Of a stretch of 35,888 bases of DNA, positions 1 to 8,526 are shown in pieces. Every line of letters begins with the position of its first letter. Positions within the stretch are counted from its first letter, which is position 1. The stretch is from the NCBI GenBank assembly GCA_048520025.1, contig DBFZTP010000032.1, positions 1 through 35,888 of the forward strand. The letters run 5' to 3'. The notes under the pieces were generated by a model, which did not search any database, was not told the origin of the DNA, and saw only the letters and a program-made list of their open reading frames with translations. The translations under genes and the position numbers were made by a program. The stretch is from Aphodousia sp048520025. GTDB lineage: Bacteria > Pseudomonadota > Gammaproteobacteria > Burkholderiales > Burkholderiaceae_F.

Positions 1-7
1 AAATTCT

Positions 8-493
8 TTACTTTCGCAAGTTTGCAATGGCTTCAGGCAAAAACGGCATGATCATATCAATGCCATTTTCTGCCAAAGGAATGCAAACAGAATGACGCCA
101 CATTTGCGTTGACGGGGCGCTCGTCATCCCTGCTAAAAAGACAGCAGCACACACAAACACCACACCACGCAATAAACCAAAGACGCTACCTAAAATACGG
201 TCTTCAGCACTGATGTTGGCCACTTCCAACATCTTTCTTAAAAGTGTTCCTAACAAGCCCACGGCAAATACGCACATGACAGCAATAATAATGGCTGCCA
301 AAATGGTCTTCACGGCCGGTCCCAAACTGTCTAACGGGATTTTTGCGGCCAAATCAGGCGACCATTTAAGGGCAAAAACGATACCGACAACCCAGCCCAC
401 AATCGAGAGGATTTCACGAATCACACCTCGTGCAACCCCTACAATCGTTGAAAGGCCCAACACGATCACAATGGCCCAATCCAATTCAGTCAT
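8..493 (-). CDS. cvpA: CvpA family inner-membrane protein
   Basis: A 161-residue protein with four predicted membrane segments (about residues 6-20, 26-42, 62-84 and 104-122). The N-terminal pattern of an acidic start followed by a Gly/Val-rich helix and an R-G-x-x-R-E loop (residues 22-27) is typical of CvpA. The family is known from colicin V production and is usually co-transcribed with purF; its molecular role is not settled, though links to envelope homeostasis are reported. Its start lies 3 bases after the stop of the SPOR-domain gene, so the two are probably translationally linked. In this conserved betaproteobacterial cluster purF normally follows; it would lie just outside the window start and cannot be seen. 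Length is normal for the family. Confidence 0.9.
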   Translation of the reverse strand: MTELDWAIVIVLGLSTIVGVARGVIREILSIVGWVVGIVFALKWSPDLAAKIPLDSLGPAVKTILAAIIIAVMCVFAVGLLGTLLRKMLEVANISAEDRILGSVFGLLRGVVFVCAAVFLAGMTSAPSTQMWRHSVCIPLAENGIDMIMPFLPEAIANLRK

Positions 494-496
494 TTG

Positions 497-1507
497 TTAT
501 TTCCTTTGTTGAGCGGCACGGTCTTTAGCAATTTGCTCGGCAATAAAATCGTTCTTTTGACGCACGGATTTTAATGCATCAGCAAGCGGATCTGCTGAGG
601 AATTTGCCTTATTTTTTGTCGATTGTTTGGGAGATTTTGTAACAACCGGTTCAACTTTTTGAGGTTGTGCCACTGCGGGCTTCTTTTCTGGAGCGGGCTT
701 GGGCTTACTTACCGATTGATTTACTTTAGGTTTTTGTGCAATCGGTGCCTTTGCTGTTTCAGCAGCAGCTTGTTTACTCACCGTTTTTAAAGTCGGTTGA
801 GTTGATAATTTTTGGACTTGACCACCGGCTCGCTTCTCGGTTTGAACCGGCATATGCTGAACTTTCTGAGCATCCAAATACTGTGCGATCTTATCGGCTT
901 GAGCACGCGTTGCAAAGGGGCCTAAACGAACACGCCAAATCGTCGCCGACTTCTTTTGAACCTTCACAGAATAAACGGGTACGTTGGCTGCTTGATAGCG
1001 AGCCATTTCACGCATTGCACCGGGTTCACTGCTTGTTGCCAACACTTGAATGAAGAAATAGCTGTCAGAGGTTGCTGGCGTCGGCTGTTGCTCATTTTTA
1101 GGCTCAACCGTGTTTTTCGACGTTTGCTTGGGCTCAGTAACAATGGCTCGCTTATTGTCATCCACCACGTTGGGTTGAGAAAGATCTTTAAGAGCAACTT
1201 GATCGGGCGGCTGATTTGAAGTATCTGCGCTATTGACCGGGAACTCCAATCGACCAAACGGATTGCTGGGAATGGCCGGCAAACGGGTCTTGGCCTGTTG
1301 AGTCGTTTGAACATTGGGCTCGGAAAACAGCATCGGCAACGCAATCAAAAGCGTTGAGATAATAATTCCCCCTCCAATCAAACGGTGGCGAAGTTTCGTC
1401 TTTTGAATCATAAGCTTTGTCTCATGATCCTGCGAGACCAACTTCTGCGTTTGAGTCGGATCAGTTACCCCATACTCGGGCAAAGACTGAGGGTTTTTAT
1501 CTTCCAT
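497..1507 (-). CDS. SPOR-domain cell-division protein (DedD/FtsN-like)
   Basis: A 336-residue bitopic membrane protein: cytoplasmic N-terminus of about 42 residues, one membrane segment (about 43-61), a low-complexity linker, a SPOR domain (about 149-224, starting S-Y-F-F-I-Q-V and including W-R-V-R-L-G-P-F), and a Lys/Pro/Ala-rich C-terminal tail (about 230-336). SPOR domains bind denuded peptidoglycan glycans at the division septum, so a role in septal wall synthesis or remodelling is expected. In most DedD/FtsN proteins SPOR is at the very C-terminus; here a tail of more than 100 basic, disordered residues follows it, which is unusual. It lies between folC and cvpA, where Burkholderiales carry a SPOR gene. 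Function is assigned by domain and context; the exact orthologue name is uncertain. Confidence 0.85.
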   Translation of the reverse strand: MEDKNPQSLPEYGVTDPTQTQKLVSQDHETKLMIQKTKLRHRLIGGGIIISTLLIALPMLFSEPNVQTTQQAKTRLPAIPSNPFGRLEFPVNSADTSNQPPDQVALKDLSQPNVVDDNKRAIVTEPKQTSKNTVEPKNEQQPTPATSDSYFFIQVLATSSEPGAMREMARYQAANVPVYSVKVQKKSATIWRVRLGPFATRAQADKIAQYLDAQKVQHMPVQTEKRAGGQVQKLSTQPTLKTVSKQAAAETAKAPIAQKPKVNQSVSKPKPAPEKKPAVAQPQKVEPVVTKSPKQSTKNKANSSADPLADALKSVRQKNDFIAEQIAKDRAAQQRK

Positions 1508-1512
1508 GGGCC

Positions 1513-2781
1513 TTAATGCACAAAATGATTAAGCGTTGCTGTAACGGTAACAAAAGAACCAAAGACAATAATTTTGTCTTTTAAATCAGCCTCTTGTTGA
1601 GCAGTCACCAACGCCTTCTCAATAGTTTCAAACTCTTTGATTTTACCGTCTTTTACACCGGCTTCCAACATTGTCTTTTTCAACAATTCACAACTGGCAC
1701 CACGAGGAGGCGGCAAAGAGGCAATGTACCATTGGTCAATTTGATCTTGCATCAGGGCAATGACCTCTTGCATATCCTTATCGGCCAACATGCCAAAAAC
1801 AGCCAACGTTTTCCCACCCTTGGGTAAACGAGCAACATTTTTAGCCAATACAACGGCTGCATGCGGATTGTGACCAACGTCCAAATACGTCAAAGGCTCA
1901 TCAGCAACTTTTTGAAAGCGCGCCGTGATTTTCACTTCACGTAACCCTTGAGCAATTTGGCTCTCAGTCACGGGCAACAGATCAAGCAACTCAGAGATGA
2001 CTTGCAAGACTCCGGCTGCATTATCAATTTGATTGACCCCTTCTAAAGCCGGCAACGGCAACGTCCAGTTGACCTTGGCATTTTTAAAGCTCATCACACC
2101 ATCGGCGACCGTGACATCAAAGTCTTTAGCGCGTGTCGTTAACTTTGCGCCCATGGTAAGCGCCACTTCAAAAAGCTTTAAGGGCGGATTGGGATCGGCG
2201 CAAACGGCAGGTTTACCTGCACGATAAATATGTGCTTTTTCCCAACCGATGCTGTCTCGAGTATTGCCTAAGAAAGCCTCATGATCAACACCAATGGTTG
2301 TCACAATGGATGCCGTCGGCTCCAACGCATTGATTGCATCTAAACGACCGCCGAGACCGATTTCCAAAATCACCACATCGGGCTGAGCTTTTTGGAAAGC
2401 CAACAAAATGGCCAACGCTGTAAATTCAAAATACGTTAATCCCAGTCCTTCACGCTTGGCATCCACTTCTTTAAACGCGTCAACCAAAGCAGCATCTTCG
2501 AGCTCTGCGCCGTTAATTCGACCACGTTCATTAAAACGAAGCATATGCGGCGACGTATGCACAGCCGTCGTCAAACCCGCTGCACGATAAATCGATTCCA
2601 ACATCGCACAAGTGCTACCCTTACCATTGGTACCACCCACCAAAATCACAGGACAGTCAAAACGAATGTTTAAAACATCAATCATTCGTTTCATGCGACC
2701 CAGTCCCAATTCAATCACGGTCTCGGGATGTTGGCTTTCGACAAAACTTAACCAATCTTGCAACGTTTGTTTTTGGCTCAT
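1513..2781 (-). CDS. folC: Bifunctional folylpolyglutamate / dihydrofolate synthase
   Basis: A 422-residue enzyme that joins glutamate to dihydropteroate (making dihydrofolate) and extends the polyglutamate tail of reduced folates, using ATP, in the cytoplasm. The Mur-ligase-type P-loop G-G-T-N-G-K-G-S is at residues 49-56, and the E-I-G-L-G-G-R-L-D-A-x-N signature of FolC follows near residue 140. The C-terminal Mur ligase domain includes D-V-G-H-N-P-H-A, typical of the family. Length is normal. It is downstream of accD, separated by 68 bases that contain a hairpin, and 5 bases upstream of the SPOR gene. The accD-folC-SPOR-cvpA order is common in betaproteobacteria. Confidence 0.97.
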   Translation of the reverse strand: MSQKQTLQDWLSFVESQHPETVIELGLGRMKRMIDVLNIRFDCPVILVGGTNGKGSTCAMLESIYRAAGLTTAVHTSPHMLRFNERGRINGAELEDAALVDAFKEVDAKREGLGLTYFEFTALAILLAFQKAQPDVVILEIGLGGRLDAINALEPTASIVTTIGVDHEAFLGNTRDSIGWEKAHIYRAGKPAVCADPNPPLKLFEVALTMGAKLTTRAKDFDVTVADGVMSFKNAKVNWTLPLPALEGVNQIDNAAGVLQVISELLDLLPVTESQIAQGLREVKITARFQKVADEPLTYLDVGHNPHAAVVLAKNVARLPKGGKTLAVFGMLADKDMQEVIALMQDQIDQWYIASLPPPRGASCELLKKTMLEAGVKDGKIKEFETIEKALVTAQQEADLKDKIIVFGSFVTVTATLNHFVH

Positions 2782-2794
2782 TTTCTTCTTTCAA

Positions 2795-2829
2795 GCAAAA
2801 TCGACCATACCCTCTAAGCATGGTCGATT
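2795..2829 (-). terminator. Hairpin between accD and folC, possible attenuating terminator
   Basis: A perfect 10-bp inverted repeat (2820-2829 with 2799-2808, 11-base loop). Read on the minus strand it is followed by a short T run (ATTTT, then GC). It sits after the accD stop and before folC. The T run is short, so it may only partly terminate accD transcripts or may be an RNA processing or stability element. Confidence 0.5.
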
Positions 2830-2849
2830 GGCGATAGATTCAAGGCAAA

Positions 2850-3734
2850 TTACTCGGCGTTCGTGTAACGCTTTTTCATCAACAATGCAATCAATTCGGC
2901 AATATTGGCACGCATTTCTCGGCGATCAACAATCATGTCAATAGCGCCCTTTTCCAAAAGGAACTCTGAACGTTGGAATCCTTCGGGCAACTTTTCACGA
3001 ACCGTTTGTTCGATCACACGGGGACCTGCAAAACCAACTAATGCCTTGGGCTCAGCAATCACGATGTCGCCCATAAAGGCAAAACTAGCGGACACGCCAC
3101 CCATCGTAGGATCCGTAAGTACGGAAATAAAGGGGAGATTTTCCTTGGCTAAACCGGCCACAGCAGCGGTCGTTTTTGCCATTTGCATCAAAGACAAAAG
3201 GCCTTCTTGCATACGGGCACCACCGGAAGCAGCAAAGCAGATAAAGGGGCACTTCAAGCGCGTGGCTTCAGCCACACCTCGAACAAAACGCTCACCCACA
3301 GCAGAACCCATGGAACCGGCCATAAAGTTAAAATCAAAAGCGGCAACAACCACAGGCAAACCACGCAACGTCCCGTACTTCACAACCAACGCTTCCGTTT
3401 CCTTCGTCTTATCAATAGCTTGTTGGTGACGTTCAGGATAAGGTTTGCTATCGACAAAATTCAACGGGTCAACGGCTCGAACTTCTTGCGCTAAATCAAC
3501 TTGGTTTTTCGGATCAAGGAAATTTTCAACACGAACACGAGCACCGATACGCATATGATGACCGCACTTCGGGCACACCATCAAGGAATCACGCAATTCT
3601 TCGGTATAGAGCACTTGCTCGCAACTCGGGCACTTTGTCCATAAACCTTCAGGAATCGTGCTGTCTTTTTTCTTTTCAGTTCGTTGATTTTCGCGCTTAT
3701 TAATACGAGGCAACAAACGATCAATCCAACTCAT
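2850..3734 (-). CDS. accD: Acetyl-CoA carboxylase carboxyltransferase subunit beta
   Basis: A 294-residue beta subunit of the carboxyltransferase half of acetyl-CoA carboxylase, which transfers CO2 from carboxybiotin to acetyl-CoA to make malonyl-CoA for fatty acid synthesis. The zinc ribbon is intact: C35-x2-C38 and C54-x2-C57. The crotonase-like core contains the expected A-S-G-G-A-R-M-Q-E-G motif and the D-P-T-M-G-G-V-S-A-S-F-A stretch. Start at the ATG giving M-S-W-I-D-R-L-L-P, as in other AccD proteins, with an AAAGGAAAG ribosome site upstream. It sits 31 bases after truA, where trpF-trpB-trpA are usually interposed in related genomes. Confidence 0.98.
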   Translation of the reverse strand: MSWIDRLLPRINKRENQRTEKKKDSTIPEGLWTKCPSCEQVLYTEELRDSLMVCPKCGHHMRIGARVRVENFLDPKNQVDLAQEVRAVDPLNFVDSKPYPERHQQAIDKTKETEALVVKYGTLRGLPVVVAAFDFNFMAGSMGSAVGERFVRGVAEATRLKCPFICFAASGGARMQEGLLSLMQMAKTTAAVAGLAKENLPFISVLTDPTMGGVSASFAFMGDIVIAEPKALVGFAGPRVIEQTVREKLPEGFQRSEFLLEKGAIDMIVDRREMRANIAELIALLMKKRYTNAE

Positions 3735-3765
3735 TATCTTTCCTTTTCAATGGGCGCTAAGGCCT

Positions 3766-4569
3766 TTAAAACTTATCCATTATACCAACGGGATAGTCCC
3801 AAATAGTGGGACTGTAAAGTGGAATTTCGTACTCTTCGGGATAGCGAACACCCACAAGATAAAGACCGCCTGCGGCAAAGGTGGGCGCAGCAACCGTGCG
3901 ATCCCGAGCTTCAAGCACCTCTTTAAACCAATCCACGCTTTCGCGCCCGGTGCCCACGTAGACGAGACTACCCACAATATTGCGAACCATGTGATGCAAA
4001 AAGGCATTTGCCCTTAATCGAATCCCGATCATTCGACCCACGCGTTCAATACGTACCTCGTGCATAACACGATCGGGACTCTTGGCTTGGCATTCGGCAG
4101 CTCTGAAACTCGAAAAGTCATGTTCACCGATCAAGTAATTCGCCGCCGTTTGCATTAGCTTTTCATCAAGCGGTCGAAATTGCCAACCGACTTTACCTTC
4201 CATCAGCGGACTGCGAATCGGCGCATTCAAAATCCAATACTCGTAAATGCGCTCCGTCGCGCTAAAGCGAGAGGAAAAATCATCAGGAACCCACCGTGCC
4301 CACTTAACGGCAACCGTAGGTGGCAAGAACGTATTAACACCCCTCACCCACGCTGTTAAGGGACGATCCACAGGTGGCTCAAAATCCACAATTTGATGCG
4401 TTGCGTGAACACCCGTATCGGTTCGGCCTGCACAAATGGTCGAAATCGGAGAAACGGCAAAGCGGCTTAACGCCGCTTCCAGTGTGGTTTGTACGGTTGG
4501 CACTTGCGGTTGGGTTTGCCAACCGCAAAATGCTTCACCGTTATATTCAATGCCTAAAGCAACACGCAT
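3766..4569 (-). CDS. truA: tRNA pseudouridine(38-40) synthase TruA
   Basis: A 267-residue enzyme that isomerises uridines 38, 39 and 40 in the anticodon arm of many tRNAs. The catalytic motif G-R-T-D-T-G-V-H-A is present with catalytic Asp51, and the N-terminal R-V-A-L-G-I-E-Y-N-G is typical. Length matches the family. It begins 5 bases after the fimV stop codon, so it is probably co-transcribed with fimV, the neighbour it has in many beta- and gammaproteobacteria. Intact, no anomalies seen. Confidence 0.97.
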   Translation of the reverse strand: MRVALGIEYNGEAFCGWQTQPQVPTVQTTLEAALSRFAVSPISTICAGRTDTGVHATHQIVDFEPPVDRPLTAWVRGVNTFLPPTVAVKWARWVPDDFSSRFSATERIYEYWILNAPIRSPLMEGKVGWQFRPLDEKLMQTAANYLIGEHDFSSFRAAECQAKSPDRVMHEVRIERVGRMIGIRLRANAFLHHMVRNIVGSLVYVGTGRESVDWFKEVLEARDRTVAAPTFAAGGLYLVGVRYPEEYEIPLYSPTIWDYPVGIMDKF

Positions 4570-4574
4570 TATTG

Positions 4575-6332
4575 TTACTTTCGAACTTGCTTCATCAAAA
4601 CTTCAGCTACAGCCTTTTCTTCGGGTGTACCGTTTTTGATCACTTGTTGCAAAAGCTCAAAAGCCTCTCTCGTTGCTTCGATCGCAATGAAAGAACGAGC
4701 CATGTCTAAAGAATCTTTCATGCTTTGACCGCCCGATGCAGGAGCGTTTTGAGCAGAAGCAGGCTTAGCCTCTTCAACTTCAGCGTCGCCTACCAAGTCA
4801 AAGATATTGGAACTATCTTTCGGGCGTTCAGTATTTACCATTCTTTGCACGGGTTCAATAACTTCAACCGGCTTGACCTCTTCACGATGAACCGCCGTTT
4901 GTGGCGTCACTTCTTCAAGGGTTTGGCCCTTAAACTCTTGGCCCATCGGTTGTTGAACAGTTTCACTTGCGGGTTGATGCACCGTTTGAGCCGTCGGTTG
5001 TTGAGCTACCGTTGCTGCAGGCTCTTGGCGAACCTGCGGCGTCTTCTTTTCCAAGAAGGACTTAAAGCCATTTAAATTCACACGACCGCCCTTTTTGGTA
5101 TTCCAATAAAGGAACCCGGCACCACCGAGGAGAGCCAAAATCAAAAGATACCAACCCCAGCTCGTCGACTCTTCTTGAACCACTTCCTCTTCTTCGGTCA
5201 TGATTTCTAAGGTCGGTGCAGGATCGGCAGGTTTGACTTCATCTGCCGGCGGCAATTGCGTCAAAGGTTCTTGCGGCAACGTTGACTCAGCTACAGGCGT
5301 CTTTGAGGTATCCGTAAAGTGCGGGGTTTCGACAACCGGGATCTCGTTTTTTACTTCCGGTTGAGCGTTGGGTTCAGGTGTCACTGCGGGCTTTGCCTCT
5401 TCAACCGGGGCTACTGCGGGTTGTTCAACCTTCGGTTGCGGTTTCACAGTGGGCTTTTTCGGTTGAGGCTTAGCTGCCGGTTGCGAAATCGGTTGAGGAC
5501 GGCTTGCGACCTCTTCAATGGTCAAACCCTTTTGCACAATCTCTTGAGCGGCTTTTCGATCAATTGACATCACCAAATCTTTGCTCGGAGCACTCAATTG
5601 TGCGCCGGCTTTTAATTGGCGAACGTTACCTGCAGGGAAAGCTTGAGGATTGTGAACAGCCAACGCAACCAAAACTTGGTTGACGCTCGCTTGCGGGTAA
5701 AGCTTTTGATAAAGCACACCCAAAGACCAAGGCGTGTAGCCATGCTCAATCACGATCGGACGACTCAAATCATAGTTTTGAGCTTGCATGCGCTCCAAAG
5801 GCGTTTGGGTAGAGGTCACTGCCTTTTTCACGGGGGCCGCTTGGGCAGGCTTTACCGGTTCGGCTTGCTTGATAATCGCTGCCACAGAAGGTTCCGGTTG
5901 AGCGATGGGCTCAGCCTTCATTTGAACGGCAACCGGTTCCACAGTTCCTGTAGCGCCCAAGTGAATGTTGTATTGACGAACCGTTTTTTGTCCGCCCTCA
6001 TTTAATTCAACCAACAACGGGAAGGCGCGCTCTTGAGCGGGAGAATGAGCAGAAATTCTTAACGTCAACGGGTTTTTATTGATCAACGCCAAAGATAAAC
6101 CCTTGGCGCTTTCGGGCATCACCATCTTGTACTGACGATAAACTTCTTCCGGTGCCAAACGTGCAGTCAAAGATGTGCCGTTCGGAGCAACATCGTGAAC
6201 TAAAAACGTGGCTTGAAAATTCTGATGAGCTTGGCTTTGAACGGTTAACTGACCGAGGTATGCCGCTTCAGCAGAAACGGCAAAAGACAACATCAAGCTC
6301 AGAGCTAAGGCGGATTTTTGGAGTTTTTTCAT
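4575..6332 (-). CDS. fimV: FimV/HubP-type polar peptidoglycan-binding protein
   Basis: A bitopic envelope protein of about 585 residues. Order: signal peptide (about 1-23, ending A-E-A before A-Y-L-G), FimV N-terminal domain, a LysM-like peptidoglycan-binding region (about 189-252), a long Pro/Glu/Lys/Gln-rich linker, one membrane segment (about 390-410), an acidic or disordered cytoplasmic part, and the conserved FimV C-terminal motif (about 538-584; D-x-x-D-M-A-R-S-F-I then a LLQQV-like helix). FimV/HubP organise cell poles and support type IV pilus assembly in other bacteria. The frame extends five codons upstream to a TTG at 6347, but the ATG at 6332 gives a standard signal peptide and is preferred; no clear ribosome site precedes either. 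It is shorter than the roughly 900-residue Pseudomonas FimV. Upstream of truA, as is usual. Confidence 0.88.
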   Translation of the reverse strand: MKKLQKSALALSLMLSFAVSAEAAYLGQLTVQSQAHQNFQATFLVHDVAPNGTSLTARLAPEEVYRQYKMVMPESAKGLSLALINKNPLTLRISAHSPAQERAFPLLVELNEGGQKTVRQYNIHLGATGTVEPVAVQMKAEPIAQPEPSVAAIIKQAEPVKPAQAAPVKKAVTSTQTPLERMQAQNYDLSRPIVIEHGYTPWSLGVLYQKLYPQASVNQVLVALAVHNPQAFPAGNVRQLKAGAQLSAPSKDLVMSIDRKAAQEIVQKGLTIEEVASRPQPISQPAAKPQPKKPTVKPQPKVEQPAVAPVEEAKPAVTPEPNAQPEVKNEIPVVETPHFTDTSKTPVAESTLPQEPLTQLPPADEVKPADPAPTLEIMTEEEEVVQEESTSWGWYLLILALLGGAGFLYWNTKKGGRVNLNGFKSFLEKKTPQVRQEPAATVAQQPTAQTVHQPASETVQQPMGQEFKGQTLEEVTPQTAVHREEVKPVEVIEPVQRMVNTERPKDSSNIFDLVGDAEVEEAKPASAQNAPASGGQSMKDSLDMARSFIAIEATREAFELLQQVIKNGTPEEKAVAEVLMKQVRK

Positions 6333-6496
6333 GTCGATGACGCCCAAGAAAAATTGGATACAATATCTTGACTATTTTAGAATTAAACTCCAATGATTTG
6401 GGAACTTTGCAACAGCTTTTTACAGCATAGCGTTGAATTTTTCATACACTTGACCAAAATCCCACTCTTTTGGATTGAAATTTGAGAGGAATTACC

Positions 6497-6745
6497 ATGA
6501 CTGTTGATCGAGAATGGCTTATTGCTACGTTAAGCGACACCTTAGAGTGTCTTCAAGATTGCATTGATCGACTTGAAGACGAACGTCACGATCCTGACGA
6601 TATTTTGATGGAAGATGTTGCCAATGTTTACGCTAAGCTCAACTATGCAGTCAATACCGCTGAGTTGGGGCCGTCCGCCATTGACGAAATGGATCACAAT
6701 GAACTGATTGCATGGCCAGAGAAAATGCCATTTGACCGTGATTAA
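6497..6745 (+). CDS. Small acidic protein of unknown function
   Basis: An 82-residue soluble protein I do not recognise. It is strongly acidic, has no signal peptide or membrane segment, and appears largely helical (residues about 5-35 and 40-60), ending with W-P-E-K-M-P-F-D-R-D. The ATG at 6497 is chosen over an upstream in-frame TTG (6482) because a good ribosome site (GAGAGGA) lies 6 bases before it. It stands alone: divergent from fimV upstream and convergent with the DMT transporter downstream, with a shared bidirectional terminator directly after its stop. A good ribosome site and own terminator argue it is a real gene. Function unknown. Confidence 0.7.
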   Translation: MTVDREWLIATLSDTLECLQDCIDRLEDERHDPDDILMEDVANVYAKLNYAVNTAELGPSAIDEMDHNELIAWPEKMPFDRD

Positions 6746-6747
6746 TG

Positions 6748-6774
6748 TTAAAGGCCTCAAATTGAGGCCTTTAA
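6748..6774. terminator. Bidirectional terminator between the 82-residue gene and the DMT gene
   Basis: A 13-bp inverted repeat with a single central base (6748-6760 against 6762-6774), A-rich on the left and T-rich on the right, containing AAAGGCCTCAA. It lies 2 bases after one stop codon and 8 bases from the other gene's end, so it can serve both convergent genes. Confidence 0.85.
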
Positions 6775-6782
6775 TCTTTCCG

Positions 6783-7694
6783 TCACACTTCCATACCGGC
6801 GCGACGCTGCCGTTCTTTGATGTGCTCGCTTGCCTTTTTCTGCTCTTTCCGAGTCAACAAGCTCGCCAAAATACCCGTAACCACAATAATGATCATCCCA
6901 ATAACAACAGGGATCGTAACGGGTTCGGCAAAGACAATTTCTCCCATCACCGTTGAAAATAAAATGACTGTGTATTGAAGGGCGCCACTTAAAACGATAT
7001 TGCCTCGCGAGAAAGCTCGCGTTAAGCAAAATTGTGCGCAAGTTGCCGTAACCGAAATTCCCAACAAATAGCACCATCCGGCCATCGAGGGCGCATGAAA
7101 ACCACCCGTGACAAACGTCCCTACGAGACCCGTCACCATACCGACCAAAACAAAGTAAAAAAGGATGCGCAACTCAGGTTCTTTTTTGATTCCTAAGCGC
7201 TTAACAAAAGAGACGGCAACGGAGGTACAAAAACCGGCAGAAAGCCCCACAAGAGCGGCACCGTATTCGTGTGGTGCAATGGTGGGTGAGAGCATGGTGA
7301 CCACACCGCCAAACCCTAAAATAAGGGTAGAGAGAAGCTTCCAGTTAATTTGACCGTGCGTGCGAATGGCGGCGGCAATGGCAAAGCACCCTAGGAAAAG
7401 GGGCGAGGTGTAATTAAGCGTCATTGCCAAGCCGATGTTTAAATGAGAAATGGAATAGATACCAGCTAAAATCGCACCGGCGCCGACAATCGACCGAAGA
7501 CCATGATCGAAGGGGTAACGTGTTGTAAACCCAATCCCCTTTCGATGCATCATCAATGAAAAGACAACCAATCCGAAAATTGATCGATAAAAGAGCACTT
7601 CAAAAGATGAAATGCCGTCAAGACCCGCTAACTTTACGAAAACCGCATAGAACGCGAAGAATAATGCGGAAACAACCATCCAAAGTGATTGCAT
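6783..7694 (-). CDS. DMT superfamily (EamA) transporter
   Basis: A 303-residue membrane protein with about ten hydrophobic segments arranged as two EamA repeats. The first begins M-Q-S-L-W-M-V-V-S-A-L-F-F-A-F-Y-A-V-F-V-K-L; the second starts near residue 145. The cytoplasmic C-terminal tail is basic (R-K-E-Q-K-K). The family exports small metabolites such as amino acids or their analogues; the substrate cannot be read from the sequence. The ATG at 7694 is used. It is monocistronic, with 137 bases of non-coding DNA upstream in which I saw no clear promoter. Confidence 0.88.
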   Translation of the reverse strand: MQSLWMVVSALFFAFYAVFVKLAGLDGISSFEVLFYRSIFGLVVFSLMMHRKGIGFTTRYPFDHGLRSIVGAGAILAGIYSISHLNIGLAMTLNYTSPLFLGCFAIAAAIRTHGQINWKLLSTLILGFGGVVTMLSPTIAPHEYGAALVGLSAGFCTSVAVSFVKRLGIKKEPELRILFYFVLVGMVTGLVGTFVTGGFHAPSMAGWCYLLGISVTATCAQFCLTRAFSRGNIVLSGALQYTVILFSTVMGEIVFAEPVTIPVVIGMIIIVVTGILASLLTRKEQKKASEHIKERQRRAGMEV

Positions 7695-7831
7695 ACTTGG
7701 CTACTTTACCTTTTGGCGCAAGTGCTTTCTCTTAAGCCTTTCGTCAACAACATAAAACTAACTTCCATTATAGGCTTTTGACTGCCTGGGAAATGTTTCT
7801 TCACCTAATCGTTTCCCACAATTGCAAGACG

Positions 7832-8347
7832 CTAACGTCCAATGCCGAATTCTTCCGGATAGACCAAAATTCCTTTTAATTGGGGTGCGTCAGTTCGCAA
7901 TTTAATTGCCATGAAGTTGCTATCAGGAAAGCTCCAGGGTACCTCAAAACCAAGAGTGCTTGCTGAGGCATAACCAAACTTCGGATAGTAGTGTTCGCTT
8001 CCCAAAACAAAAACGTAACCGTAGCCCAAAGTCCTAGCGATTTCGTGCCCTCGTTTAACCAGCGCTATGCCGATTCCCCTGTGTTGATGCGATGGTTTAA
8101 CTGACAGGGGAGCCAACACAAGTACGGCTTCTTCGCCAACCTTTCCTTCAGTAAAAAGCACATGGCCCACAATCTCATCGTTTTCTACGGCAACCAACGA
8201 CAACTCGGGAACAAAAGACGTTCCTTTTCGCAGATTTTCCACCAAATTTTGCTCGGTGCCATCACTGTGTTGAGCACCCAAAAATGCCGCTTTGATCAAC
8301 TCAAAAACTACCGCATGATCAGATGGCTTTTCCGCTCGAATAATCAT
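7832..8347 (-). CDS. GNAT family N-acetyltransferase (YhbS-like)
   Basis: A 171-residue acetyltransferase. The acetyl-CoA-binding region Q-H-R-G-I-G-I-A-L-V (motif A, Q/R-x-x-G-x-G/A) is clear, preceded by L-A-P-L-S-V-K-P and followed by V-L-G-S-E-H-Y-Y-P-K-F-G-Y, a signature of the YhbS/COG3153 subgroup. Substrate is not known for this subgroup. The frame continues 13 codons upstream, but the ATG at 8347 has a GAGG ribosome site 8 bases before it and begins M-I-I-R-A-E, as expected for GNAT proteins. Monocistronic, divergent from the secreted protein gene at 8527. Confidence 0.9.
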   Translation of the reverse strand: MIIRAEKPSDHAVVFELIKAAFLGAQHSDGTEQNLVENLRKGTSFVPELSLVAVENDEIVGHVLFTEGKVGEEAVLVLAPLSVKPSHQHRGIGIALVKRGHEIARTLGYGYVFVLGSEHYYPKFGYASASTLGFEVPWSFPDSNFMAIKLRTDAPQLKGILVYPEEFGIGR

Positions 8348-8482
8348 TACAAACCTCAAAAGAAAATGATTGAAATGGCATCTCAACAGTATATCTAAGA
8401 CTGAATTTACGCTCTTGTTAATTTGTTTTTTGCGTTAACGCATACTTACGAGAAATAATCATTTTTAGTGCTATTGCTTCGT

Positions 8483-8488
8483 TATAAT
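8483..8488 (+). promoter_or_regulatory. Candidate -10 element for the secreted-protein/BPSS1780 pair
   Basis: A perfect TATAAT 38 bases before the ATG at 8527. No good -35 hexamer is visible at the usual spacing, so this is a suggestion only. Confidence 0.4.
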
Positions 8489-8526
8489 CAAAGCAGATAT
8501 ACACACATTTTGAATCGAGAATGTTT

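Noticed and set aside
8452..8470. Possible Fur box around ATAATCATT
   Set aside because: Only about 11 of 19 consensus positions match, and the left half is poor.
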